From Bacteroidetes bacterium B1(2017) (lineage in GTDB: Bacteria; Bacteroidota; Bacteroidia; UKL13-3): DNA of 64,000 nt. Below, piece by piece: positions 19,747 to 28,278 of this stretch. The notes beneath the pieces were generated by a model. That model saw nothing but the letters and a program-made list of their open reading frames with translations, searched no databases and was not told where the DNA came from. Numbering within the stretch: position 1 is the stretch's first letter; every line of letters begins with the position of its first letter. A program made the position numbers and the translations under genes. The stretch lies in NCBI GenBank assembly GCA_002256395.1, contig NKJG01000005.1, positions 186,001-250,000 of the forward strand, read 5' to 3'.

Positions 19747-20295
19747 TTACGAATTCAAAGAATTATATTGAGAATCGGGGTCTTCTCGTTTGGTAAAAAT
19801 TGCAATTATTAAGGAAGCTACAAGGCCATAAAATAAGTTTAAAAGGATACTGAATACGATAACCATTAATGGCGTACTAAGCTTCTTTCCCCACTTCATA
19901 GCCATTTCTATTTCTTCTTCGCTTTTATTTTGTTCTATCATTTGCCTTTTAGTTTCTAAAAGGCCATTGGTAATCATTTCAGGATCAATAATCGTTACAA
20001 ATAAATAGGAATATACTGCCATAATAAGCCCACCAACCAAGCTAATTAACATACCTGTTCCAACACTTTGACCATATGTAATGAAACCACCCAAGGTATT
20101 ATTACGCCTCGAAATAATGCCAAAATATACGGAGCCTAAAATCATGCTCATTGTTATGAAAAAGGTCACCGATTTCATTTGATTTTGCATACCTGTGATA
20201 TACATAATTAAATTTAGGGCAATTAATAACAGAGAATAGATGAGGCCAAATTTGGCAATAATTTGTCCTTTGCTGGTAGAGATTTGCGGTTCCAT
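19747..20295 (-). CDS. DUF4199 family membrane protein
   Basis: A 182-residue protein with four predicted membrane spans (about residues 12-32, 40-60, 75-100 and 140-165) and a charged loop containing KSEEEIEMAMKWGKK. It matches the DUF4199 family of Bacteroidota, whose function is unknown. It is placed immediately before the GT2 gene, so a role in envelope glycan or lipid export is possible but unproven. Confidence 0.82.
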   Translation of the reverse strand: MEPQISTSKGQIIAKFGLIYSLLLIALNLIMYITGMQNQMKSVTFFITMSMILGSVYFGIISRRNNTLGGFITYGQSVGTGMLISLVGGLIMAVYSYLFVTIIDPEMITNGLLETKRQMIEQNKSEEEIEMAMKWGKKLSTPLMVIVFSILLNLFYGLVASLIIAIFTKREDPDSQYNSLNS

Positions 20296-20323
20296 GGGTA
20301 ATTAGGTAATTTATAGGTGGTTT

Positions 20324-20995
20324 TTAATTTTCTTGAAATGCAAGTAACGCATTTAAAATGGCCGATTCAAATGGAGTTAAATCTTTTTGTACATCGGCAA
20401 GGTCTATTGCCCCTTCAACTAATTGAAAAAACAATACCAACGACACAAAATACTCTTGTAAACCTGTTTCTGGTTTAACTGTTTTCTTTGCCTCGCGCAC
20501 CTCTGTTAAATCGGCATCAAGTATTTCTTCGTTTACAATTAAACTTTCGTAAATGCGGTATTCGTCTTGAAACTCATCCTCTCCAACTAACAGAAATTCA
20601 TTTAAAAAATCTTCTAAGGTAATTTCAACTTCTGTTTCTCTGGCTTCACTTAAATACAGGTATAGGTTCAGCATTTCTGAACCAAAATCAAGTGTTTTAT
20701 TCTCTATATCATTCCATTCTGGCGAATCAAAATAATCTTCCGAATGAAGCTCTGCACTAAGGAATTGAACCATTAGCAAATCAAAAAGCATATCGGCCAA
20801 TTCAGAATAGGATTCATTTTTTTCTAACCATTCCGTTAGTTCAGAATTACGATCGAGGAAACTAGCTTGTTCATTTTGAATAATTGCAGTTATTTCTTCG
20901 GCAGCACCAGCAACATTTGCTCCACTGGTGTAATTTTTTATAAGTGATTGTAAACTGGCAGCAACTGCCAATTGAGATGAGTTTGATGTAAGCAT
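20324..20995 (-). CDS. Acidic protein of unknown function
   Basis: A 223-residue soluble protein with no recognised domain. It is strongly acidic, has no cysteine and appears almost wholly helical (for example LADMLFDLLMVQFLSAELH). No signal peptide or membrane span is clear. It begins 1 nt after the pseudo-dihydroorotase gene and lies 28 nt before DUF4199, so it belongs to the same operon. Confidence 0.75.
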   Translation of the reverse strand: MLTSNSSQLAVAASLQSLIKNYTSGANVAGAAEEITAIIQNEQASFLDRNSELTEWLEKNESYSELADMLFDLLMVQFLSAELHSEDYFDSPEWNDIENKTLDFGSEMLNLYLYLSEARETEVEITLEDFLNEFLLVGEDEFQDEYRIYESLIVNEEILDADLTEVREAKKTVKPETGLQEYFVSLVLFFQLVEGAIDLADVQKDLTPFESAILNALLAFQEN

Positions 20996-20996
20996 A

Positions 20997-22271
20997 TTAT
21001 AAAGTATGAAGCTGGTCTTTACAAATTACATGTGTAAAGGCTCCGGTTAATTTTGTATTTAAAAGGGGTGAATTTTCCGACTTAGAAAAATTATTCTTAT
21101 AGATCCATTCTTTACTTGGGTCAAATAAAGTTAGACTAGCTAATTTTCCTTCTGCAATAGAAACTTGGTTTTGGTTGAGCACTCTGCGCGGACCTTCTGT
21201 TAAAGCTGCCACAACCTTACTTAATTCTATTGTTGCGGGCTTGTGAGCTAAAAGTTTAGGTAACAGAGTTTGTAAAGTAATCATACCTGGCAAGGCATAT
21301 TCAAATTCAACTTCTTTATGTTCTTTATTTTGTGGTTGATGGTTACTAACAATGGCATCAATGGTTCCATCTTGAACACCCTCCCATAAGGCTTTTTGAT
21401 CTTGTTTTGAACGCAAAGGAGGATGTAATTTAAAATTAGAATCGTAATCCATTAAGTTTTCATCTGTAAAGCATAGGTTGGCAAATGACACATCTGCAGT
21501 AACCAGAAGCCCTTGCTTTTTAGCTTTACGAATAAGCTCAACTGAGCCCTTGCTGGTAATTACAGAAAAATGTAAACGACCACCCGTATACTTCAAGATC
21601 TCAATATCGCGATGAACAATAAGTTCTTCGGCAATGGTAGGAATTCCTTTAAGGCCAAGCAAAGTACTTACATTGCCTTCGTGCATTCTACCACCTTCGC
21701 TAATATGGCTATCATTGGCTAACACCAATACCAAGCCATTAAAAATTTTATTGTATAAAAGTGACCTTAATAATAATCCAGAATTATCTACAGGCCTGTT
21801 ACCATCTGTAAAACCAATGGCTCCAGCGCTATGCATATCAAAATGCTCAGCCAATTCTTTTCCATCTCTACCTTGACTTAAAGCGCCATAGGCATGAAGG
21901 TTTATTGCTTGCGATTTCCCTTGGTTTAGAACATATTCAACACCAATTTTTGAGTCGCGCACTGGATTTGTAGAAGGCAATAATGCCACATCTGTATATC
22001 CGCCGTTTAAGGCTGCTTTAGACCCGCTTGCTAATGTTTCCTTCTGTTCAAAACCTGGGTCGCAAAAATCGGCACGCATATCAAATAAGCCAGGGAAAAT
22101 TAGAAGTCCTTTGGCCTCAATTTGCTTTATGCCTTTTACTGCAATTTGTTGTTTTTTGGAAGAGAGTGAAATTTGTTCAATGAAATCTCCATTGACCAAA
22201 ATATCACAGGTTTTGCCATGAAAAGGCGATTGAAAATCACAAACCTGTGCATTGCTAATTAATAACTTCAT
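20997..22271 (-). CDS. Dihydroorotase-like protein lacking the metal site
   Basis: A 424-residue amidohydrolase related to class I dihydroorotase (PyrC). The ATG at 22271 gives MKLLISNAQV as in the family; an upstream TTG at 22358 adds an unrelated stretch. Fold-level landmarks remain (FPGLFDM, ETLASGSKAAL, GRMHEGNVS, HPPLRSKQD, DGTIDAIVS). However the metal ligands are gone: the HxH of the DxHxH motif is R66/D68, the substrate arginine of the REPG motif is C70, the two later histidines are replaced, and the TDHAPH motif reads SNHQPQ. It is therefore probably not an active dihydroorotase. It may act as a partner of aspartate carbamoyltransferase, as the inactive PyrC' of Pseudomonas does, or have another role. 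Confidence 0.85.
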   Translation of the reverse strand: MKLLISNAQVCDFQSPFHGKTCDILVNGDFIEQISLSSKKQQIAVKGIKQIEAKGLLIFPGLFDMRADFCDPGFEQKETLASGSKAALNGGYTDVALLPSTNPVRDSKIGVEYVLNQGKSQAINLHAYGALSQGRDGKELAEHFDMHSAGAIGFTDGNRPVDNSGLLLRSLLYNKIFNGLVLVLANDSHISEGGRMHEGNVSTLLGLKGIPTIAEELIVHRDIEILKYTGGRLHFSVITSKGSVELIRKAKKQGLLVTADVSFANLCFTDENLMDYDSNFKLHPPLRSKQDQKALWEGVQDGTIDAIVSNHQPQNKEHKEVEFEYALPGMITLQTLLPKLLAHKPATIELSKVVAALTEGPRRVLNQNQVSIAEGKLASLTLFDPSKEWIYKNNFSKSENSPLLNTKLTGAFTHVICKDQLHTL

Positions 22272-22378
22272 CCGTGAAGATTTTGCTTTCTTGTAGGTAT
22301 GAGCAAATATAGTTTTTTTCTTTAAAAGGAAGTCGCTTTCTACAGAAACTTGGTTCAATTCTTTAAATTAAGCCTTTT

Positions 22379-24391
22379 TTATGAAAATTTCAGTCCCCTT
22401 ATGAGCAACATTTCTAAAACTAAAAACAACAAGGCAAGCAGCAATGCCCACTGCCAATAATGAGTTCCTTGAATTTCTTTTTCTAGCTGGCTTTTCAATC
22501 CACTTAAGTTTGTACCTAGTTCCTTTGCTCCAATTTTTTTTGCAAAATCTTCCGTATCTATGTAGCCCTGAACCGATTCTGTTCGAGGATAGTTAAAAGC
22601 AATTTTAGCCCATTCAGTTTTTTCAAAATGAAGAGAGTATACTCCTGCTTGTTGTATTTGTCCATTAAGCTTGCCAAATCCAGCCTTGTCTTTTACACTT
22701 ACCTCCACTAGATGTTCTTGCTTCCCAAGTTTTAATTGCACTACTTTTTGCACCGATTGAGCCTCAAATGTAAATTGACTTTGTTCGCCCAAGTTAAAGC
22801 AAGCATATTGTTTTATTCCCGATTGGAGAGGTAGATTAAGCATAAATGGCACAAAAAGTGATTGTTTCCCAAAATCTGTCCCCTCTGGCTGCAAAGAGGC
22901 AGATAGAAAATAAGCCGACCCAAGTCCTAATTTGGTTCGAGCCAAAAAAGGCAAATCATTGCTTAAGGTAATGATATTTCTAAAACTTTGATTGGTTCCG
23001 CTCATTTGCCAATAAGCCATATTGCTTGGTAAATTGGCAAGTTCAGGAATTTTGCTAAACACATTTTCAAAAATTGGATCCTTGGTTTCAACTCTATTTA
23101 CCTTACTAATTTGTTTACTAAAATTACTGTATTGAACACCCAATGAATTTAAGAATGTTTGGATACTTAGGATATCAGTTGGACTAGGAGAAGGTATAAA
23201 AAATAGCACTCCCCCTCCTTTTACAAACTTTACTAATTCGGCATTTAAGCCAGAACTTATAGATTTAGGTTCATTTAAAACGATGGCTGCCTGCTTAGGA
23301 AAATCTTCAAAATTCAACTGTTTGATATTGGATTCTTTATACTCATAAAAGGGGTCTAATGAATATACCTTGGCAAGTAAATTTGAGGATTCGCCTTCCT
23401 TAATATGAAGCACATGCACAAACTCCTTTGCCTTAGCAGCTAAAAAATATTTATCGTCAAAAACAATTGGATAATCTGTTAGTCCTAATTCTATGTCATG
23501 CCAAGCATAATCGGGCAAAGTGAAGCGCATTTCAAGAGTGGTTTTTTCGCCACTAGGGCAGCTAATATTTTGAATGGACTTTTGTGTTCCGTCTATTTTT
23601 AAAACAATAGGTTGGTTATTAAAATCTGCCTCACTTTCGTTTTTAATGCGGACAAACAATTTATTTTGCGCCCCTTTTTTCAGAATAGGTTCGGCAAACC
23701 AAGCAGTATCTATCCAGGTATTTTGGTTCAGCTCACCTTTTAGTGGCACTAAAAAAATAGAGGCAGTAGAATCGGGCTGAACCAAAGTTGGGGCCATATT
23801 TTTTTGAAAATCGCTCACCCAATAAAACTGACCTTTGCCTGAACCTACTTGCGCACCTATGCTTTCTTGGCGTTTTAACACCTCTGAAAAGTTTTTATGC
23901 GCCGAGCTTTCTTGAACTTGAGATACCAATTCTAAGAAATCTTTTTTGCTAACTAATCGTTGATGTTTACCTTCAAAATCGTTGGTGAGCAACTGAAATT
24001 GATCTGTTTCTTTATAGGAGTTGGCAATTTCTATTGCCTTCTTTTTAGCCTGATCCAATAAGCTGCCTTCCTTGGTATTGGCCTGCATAGAAAAGCTATT
24101 ATCAACAAATACACTTACCCAATAGGCTTGATTTAATTTTGAATTTTCGTTGGAAGGAGTAAAGGGTTGCGCAAACGCAAAAACCAAAAAAGCTATGGCC
24201 AAAACTCTGCAAAGTAAAATGAGCCACTGCTTAATACTTTGTTGTTTTTTATTTTGCTCTGTCAATTCTTTCAAAAAACGGATATCGCTAAAAACAACTT
24301 TCTTATAACGCCTAAAATTAAATAGGTGAATAAGAATGGGGATGGCTATTAAACCCAATGCGTACAAAAATGCGGGATACAAAAAGTGCAT
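22379..24391 (-). CDS. BatA-domain membrane protein with von Willebrand A-like domain
   Basis: A 670-residue membrane protein. The N-terminal BatA domain has a span at residues 7-24, the FNFRRYKKVVFSDIRFL signature and a second span at 57-77. A von Willebrand A-like domain follows with the MIDAS start DNSFS at 97-101. The long central region is probably periplasmic, and a last span lies at about 648-666. Bat proteins were linked to aerotolerance in Bacteroides; the molecular role is unclear. It is the first gene of a probable operon with the pseudo-dihydroorotase, acidic protein, DUF4199 and two glycosyltransferases. It is divergent from the SDR gene. Confidence 0.88.
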   Translation of the reverse strand: MHFLYPAFLYALGLIAIPILIHLFNFRRYKKVVFSDIRFLKELTEQNKKQQSIKQWLILLCRVLAIAFLVFAFAQPFTPSNENSKLNQAYWVSVFVDNSFSMQANTKEGSLLDQAKKKAIEIANSYKETDQFQLLTNDFEGKHQRLVSKKDFLELVSQVQESSAHKNFSEVLKRQESIGAQVGSGKGQFYWVSDFQKNMAPTLVQPDSTASIFLVPLKGELNQNTWIDTAWFAEPILKKGAQNKLFVRIKNESEADFNNQPIVLKIDGTQKSIQNISCPSGEKTTLEMRFTLPDYAWHDIELGLTDYPIVFDDKYFLAAKAKEFVHVLHIKEGESSNLLAKVYSLDPFYEYKESNIKQLNFEDFPKQAAIVLNEPKSISSGLNAELVKFVKGGGVLFFIPSPSPTDILSIQTFLNSLGVQYSNFSKQISKVNRVETKDPIFENVFSKIPELANLPSNMAYWQMSGTNQSFRNIITLSNDLPFLARTKLGLGSAYFLSASLQPEGTDFGKQSLFVPFMLNLPLQSGIKQYACFNLGEQSQFTFEAQSVQKVVQLKLGKQEHLVEVSVKDKAGFGKLNGQIQQAGVYSLHFEKTEWAKIAFNYPRTESVQGYIDTEDFAKKIGAKELGTNLSGLKSQLEKEIQGTHYWQWALLLALLFLVLEMLLIRGLKFS

Positions 24392-24466
24392 GGCGCAATT
24401 TAATAGGATTCTGTAATATGTGATAGTGGAATATTAGCAAAGAAAAAAAAAGACTATTTTCGTCCC

Positions 24467-25255
24467 ATGAATATTGATTTAAGAGGCAAAAACGCTTTAG
24501 TATGCGGAAGTACTAAAGGAATTGGCTTTGCCATTGCCAAACAATTTGCCCTATTGGGTGCAAACGTTACCATGATGGCCAGAAATGGCGCTTTGTTAGA
24601 ACGCGTAGTTCGCGACTTACACGCAGAAGAAGGTCAGAAACACGATTTTTTAGTTGCCGACTTTAGTAAGCCAGAGCAAGTTAAGGCTGCTATTGAACAA
24701 AAAATACAGGCTCATTACTCTTACCAAATTTTAGTTAATAATAGCGGCGGACCATCGCCAGGGCCAGCTATGGGAGCAAAAGAGGAAGAGTTTTTGAATG
24801 CATTTAATTCACATCTTTTAAGCAGTCATCATTTGGTTCAAGGTGTAGTTAATGGAATGAAACAAAGTGGATATGGAAGGATTATAAATATCATTTCTAC
24901 CAGTGTAAAAATTCCGTTGAAAGGCTTAGGAGTATCCAATACCATTAGAGGCGCTGTTGCTAGTTGGAGTAAGACCATGGCAAATGAATTAGCACCACTA
25001 GGAATTACCGTTAATAATATTTTACCAGGAGCCACTGGAACCGATAGATTAACTCAAATTATTGAAGGAAAAGCGCTAAAGCAAAATGAAAGCATTGATG
25101 ATGTTAGCAAAGAAATGTTAGCAGAAATACCCATGAACAGATTTGCTAAGCCAGATGAAATTGCCTACGCAGCCTGCTTTTTAGCAAGCGAATATGCCGC
25201 GTATATTACTGGAATTAATGTGCCAGTTGATGGCGGCAGAACGGGGTGTTTGTAA
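24467..25255 (+). CDS. SDR-family oxidoreductase with altered active site
   Basis: A 262-residue short-chain dehydrogenase/reductase. The nucleotide-binding GSTKGIG motif is at residues 14-20, NNSGG follows near 90, and the C-terminal VDGGRTG loop is typical. The catalytic YxxxK is replaced: aligned to FabG-like enzymes, the segment reads SNTIR, so Tyr is Ser and Lys is Arg, while the preceding serine (ISTS) is kept. Divergent SDRs with SN..R at this place exist, but their chemistry is poorly known. A bidirectional terminator follows, and the gene converges on the deoxynucleoside kinase. Confidence 0.88.
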   Translation: MNIDLRGKNALVCGSTKGIGFAIAKQFALLGANVTMMARNGALLERVVRDLHAEEGQKHDFLVADFSKPEQVKAAIEQKIQAHYSYQILVNNSGGPSPGPAMGAKEEEFLNAFNSHLLSSHHLVQGVVNGMKQSGYGRIINIISTSVKIPLKGLGVSNTIRGAVASWSKTMANELAPLGITVNNILPGATGTDRLTQIIEGKALKQNESIDDVSKEMLAEIPMNRFAKPDEIAYAACFLASEYAAYITGINVPVDGGRTGCL

Positions 25256-25271
25256 GATAAAAATAACCCAT

Positions 25272-25311
25272 AAAAAAAGTCCCAAACCACTATGTGATTT
25301 GGGACTTTTTT
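25272..25311. terminator. Bidirectional terminator, SDR / deoxynucleoside kinase
   Basis: A 9-bp stem AGTCCCAAA / TTTGGGACT with an 11-nt loop is bordered by seven A on one side and six T on the other. It serves both convergent genes. Confidence 0.9.
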
Positions 25312-25328
25312 ATGTATAAATGAATAGA

Positions 25329-25940
25329 CTAAAACAATCCATTCATCTCTCCTTCAATGCGGGAGATAATATTTCCTAGGTGTTCACCATTTTCGGCAAA
25401 GTTCATATCATCTACTTCAATAATTAAATGACGAGGTTTATAACTAGTAATCCATGCCTCGTAACGCTCGTTTAAGCGGCGTAAATAATCTAAACGAATG
25501 CTATCTTCATACTCTCTGCCACGCTTTTGAATATTATTTACCAAATGAGGAATTGAAGCACGCAAATAAACTAACAAATCAGGAGCTTTCACGGTTTGGC
25601 TCAACGAATCGAACATCTTTTGATAGGTTTCAAAATCGCGGGTGCTCATTAAACCCATGCTATGAAGATTGGGAGCAAATATGTGTGCATCTTCATAAAT
25701 GGTTCTATCTTGAATAATGTTCTTTTTTGATTTCTGTAATTGCAACAAGGTATTGTAACGTGCATTTAAGAAATAGATTTGAAGATTAAAGCTCCAACGT
25801 TGCATGTCCTCATAAAAATCTGAGATATAGGGATTATCCTCTACATTCTCGTAATGAGGTTCGAACTTATAATGCTTTGAAAGCAAAGTTGTAAGCGTGG
25901 TTTTTCCTGAACCAATATTTCCTGCGATAGCTAAATGCAT
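25329..25940 (-). CDS. Deoxynucleoside kinase
   Basis: A 203-residue kinase of the dCK/dGK family, which phosphorylates salvaged deoxynucleosides. The P-loop GNIGSGKTT is at residues 7-15, the DRTIYED motif (equivalent of the DRS/ERS substrate and metal site) near 77-83, and an arginine-rich lid (QKRGREYED) near 140. Substrate preference (dA, dG or dC) cannot be read from the sequence. A TACATTTG -7 box lies 50 nt upstream. Confidence 0.92.
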   Translation of the reverse strand: MHLAIAGNIGSGKTTLTTLLSKHYKFEPHYENVEDNPYISDFYEDMQRWSFNLQIYFLNARYNTLLQLQKSKKNIIQDRTIYEDAHIFAPNLHSMGLMSTRDFETYQKMFDSLSQTVKAPDLLVYLRASIPHLVNNIQKRGREYEDSIRLDYLRRLNERYEAWITSYKPRHLIIEVDDMNFAENGEHLGNIISRIEGEMNGLF

Positions 25941-25990
25941 GTTTCCTTATCCTAATTATGTTGCAAAAAACGATTTTATGACGTAATCAA

Positions 25991-25998
25991 CAAATGTA
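25991..25998 (-). promoter_or_regulatory. Candidate -7 box for the deoxynucleoside kinase
   Basis: The minus strand reads TACATTTG, a perfect match to TAnnTTTG, about 50 nt before the kinase start. No TTG stands at the -33 position. Confidence 0.45.
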
Positions 25999-26079
25999 TG
26001 TGAGTTTGGTGGATAATTTATTTGATTTTTTAGTTTCGTCAAACTTTTGTGGTGCTAACAATTTTATCCATATTGCTAT

Positions 26080-27489
26080 ATGAATATACAATTTTTTGGC
26101 GCGGCTCAAATGGTAACAGGCAGCAAACATTTGCTTACCACACCCAAAGGCACAAAAATATTATTGGATTGCGGATTGGTTCAGGGCCATGTTGAACAAC
26201 GCGATGATTTAAACCGCCACTTTGGGTTCAAGCCCAGTGATATTGATTACCTTATTTTATCTCATGCCCATATTGACCACAGCGGCTTAATACCTCGATT
26301 AGTAAAAGAGGGTTTTAACGGATTAATATTTTGCACACCAGCCACGAAGAGCTTATGCAGCATAATGCTAGCCGATTCTGCCCATATACAAACAGCCGAT
26401 TTAAAATATGTGAATAAGCGCCGATTGAAAAAAAACTTAGAAGCAATAGAACCATTATATGAACTGGAGGATGTAGAAAAAGCCCTCTCGTTAATGGAAG
26501 AATTGGATTATGAAGAGGAGCTAAAAATAGATAAAGAAATTACCCTTTGCTTTACTGATGCCGGACATTTATTGGGCAGTGCCGCTGTTAACTTAGATAT
26601 TACATTGCCTACTTCTAAAAAACTAAAACTAACTTTTAGTGGAGATATTGGCAGGTATAACGACTCTATTTTTCGCGACCCACAACCATTTAGACAATGT
26701 GATTATTTGATTTGTGAAAGCACGTATGGCAACAAACTTCACCCCATGGTGGCCGATGCAGAAAAAGAATTATTTGAGGTAATTACTCAAACATGTGTGG
26801 TTAACAAAGGGAAACTAATTATTCCAGCTTTTAGCGTGGATAGAACTCAAGAGATCATTTATATTTTAGATAAAGCCGTAAACGAAGGCAGAATGCCAAA
26901 TATAAAGGTGTTTGTTGACAGTCCACTTTCTGTAAAAGCCACTCAAATTATGCGCAAACATGAGGAGTGTTTTAGACCCGAATTTATTGAATATATAAAT
27001 AAAGACGAAGACCCTTTTGGATTTCAAAACCTCACCTATATTAGCGAGGTAGAACAATCAAAAGCATTGAATTCATTAGAAGAACCCTGCATTATTATCT
27101 CTGCCAGTGGCATGGCAGAAGCTGGTAGAATTAAACATCATATAATGAATGCTATTGAAAACCCAAAGAACACCATTTTATTGGTTGGGTATTGCACTCC
27201 AGAAAGCTTGGGAGGAAAACTAAAAAGTGGCGAAAAAATGGTTCGTATTTTTGGTGAGGAATTTGCTGTTAAGGCACAGGTTAAATCCATGGATTATTAT
27301 AGTGCGCATGCCGATTATGACGAAATTTTTAACTGGCTTGGATGCCAAAAACCAGCCAAAATAAAAGAGGTCTTTTTAGTTCATGGCGAAATACATACAC
27401 TAGATGCATTTAGAAACAGATTTTTAGAAAAAGGATTTGAAATTGTTTCTATCCCCTATTTAGCACAAAAAATTGAGCTCTTACCTTAA
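26080..27489 (+). CDS. Metallo-beta-lactamase / beta-CASP ribonuclease
   Basis: A 469-residue RNA-processing nuclease of the CPSF73-like group. The zinc motif HAHIDH is at residues 62-67, with DAGHLLGS and SGDIGR following. The beta-CASP domain carries ESTYGN, DSPLSVKAT and ISASGMAEAGR, and the C-terminal YSAHADYDE and FLVHGE segments close the active site. Such enzymes act as endo- or 5'-exoribonucleases; the actual RNA substrate is unknown. The stop codon overlaps the convergent TIMP-like gene by 4 nt with no terminator between. Confidence 0.92.
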   Translation: MNIQFFGAAQMVTGSKHLLTTPKGTKILLDCGLVQGHVEQRDDLNRHFGFKPSDIDYLILSHAHIDHSGLIPRLVKEGFNGLIFCTPATKSLCSIMLADSAHIQTADLKYVNKRRLKKNLEAIEPLYELEDVEKALSLMEELDYEEELKIDKEITLCFTDAGHLLGSAAVNLDITLPTSKKLKLTFSGDIGRYNDSIFRDPQPFRQCDYLICESTYGNKLHPMVADAEKELFEVITQTCVVNKGKLIIPAFSVDRTQEIIYILDKAVNEGRMPNIKVFVDSPLSVKATQIMRKHEECFRPEFIEYINKDEDPFGFQNLTYISEVEQSKALNSLEEPCIIISASGMAEAGRIKHHIMNAIENPKNTILLVGYCTPESLGGKLKSGEKMVRIFGEEFAVKAQVKSMDYYSAHADYDEIFNWLGCQKPAKIKEVFLVHGEIHTLDAFRNRFLEKGFEIVSIPYLAQKIELLP

Positions 27490-28160
27490 TTAGTTTTTTG
27501 TTTACGCTTTTTGAACCAATCAAACAGAAGGTAAATAAATAAAATTAAGGTAGTGGTTGAAAGAATAATGGTCATGCTTCCTTTTTTCTTGAGCTCTTTT
27601 TGCAAGGCAATTTTAGTGTGTTCATTTTCCTCTAAGGTCTTCTGGTAGGCCGCTTGTTGGGTTTTAACAAGGCTGTTTTCGGTCAAATTACTTTTCTGAG
27701 CCAATTTCATTAATTCACGATCTTCATCTTTTCCAGCTTCTGGGTTGGCTTGGTTCGAAATAATAAATTGGTTACCTACAATTTCCCTTGTTCCAGAACA
27801 CAGGTTAACAAAATACCCATAGCCAGAAATCCCGCTACTAGCATATACCAAATAGGTTTTATTTGGTTCAAAACTATACCCACAACTTGATTGCCTGCTC
27901 GAAACAATGGATAGTTTATAGCCTGCACTAAGTGTTGAATTATCAACTCCCTTATAAAACTTAAGGACCTCAAATTGCTCTGTTACCATAGGTTTACCGT
28001 ATATGGTATATACATCAGATGATTGGGTGGTGGACACATGTTTAGCAAAAAATATTAAGCTAGCACCTTGAAAATTTTGGGATATAGAATTCCATGCGCA
28101 CTCGCAAGCATAGGTTTTACTAACAAAAAGAAACAGAATTAGAAAAATTTTAAGGCGCAT
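27486..28160 (-). CDS. Secreted TIMP/netrin-like (NTR) domain protein with membrane anchor
   Basis: A 224-residue protein. The signal peptide ends ...KTYA, so the mature chain starts CEC, the C-x-C start that in TIMP inhibitors chelates the protease zinc. Four cysteines (C19, C21, C93, C121) match the two N-terminal-domain disulfides of that fold, and the FEVLKFYKGV and YLVYA strands are characteristic of bacterial NTR-like domains. A charged helical stalk (about 150-190) leads to a C-terminal span (about 195-213) with a basic tail. The lipobox is poor, so a lipoprotein is unlikely. Protease inhibition is an inference. Confidence 0.7.
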   Translation of the reverse strand: MRLKIFLILFLFVSKTYACECAWNSISQNFQGASLIFFAKHVSTTQSSDVYTIYGKPMVTEQFEVLKFYKGVDNSTLSAGYKLSIVSSRQSSCGYSFEPNKTYLVYASSGISGYGYFVNLCSGTREIVGNQFIISNQANPEAGKDEDRELMKLAQKSNLTENSLVKTQQAAYQKTLEENEHTKIALQKELKKKGSMTIILSTTTLILFIYLLFDWFKKRKQKTN

Positions 28161-28177
28161 ACACTTTTATTTAGGTT

Positions 28178-28208
28178 CAAACTTACTACTTAACCTAAAC
28201 CCACGCAA
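28178..28208 (-). promoter_or_regulatory. Promoter of the NTR-domain gene
   Basis: The minus strand reads TTG (28208-28206), a 20-nt spacer and TAAGTTTG (28185-28178), a good Bacteroidota promoter. Transcription would start about 10 nt before the start codon, giving a very short leader. Confidence 0.6.
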
Positions 28209-28250
28209 TAGCCCTAAGGTAAGCTTTTAGGGGTATTCAAATTAAACACC

Positions 28251-28258
28251 TACCTTTG
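28251..28258 (+). promoter_or_regulatory. Candidate -7 box for the rRNA methyltransferase
   Basis: TACCTTTG on the plus strand matches TAnnTTTG and lies 20 nt before the TTG start, so the leader would be short. The -33 region is only TTTTAG. Confidence 0.45.
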
Positions 28259-28278
28259 AGCACTTAATAGACCAAGAA

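Noticed and set aside
22272-22358. Upstream TTG extension of the pseudo-dihydroorotase
   Set aside because: The added 29 residues do not resemble the family; the ATG at 22271 gives the usual beginning.
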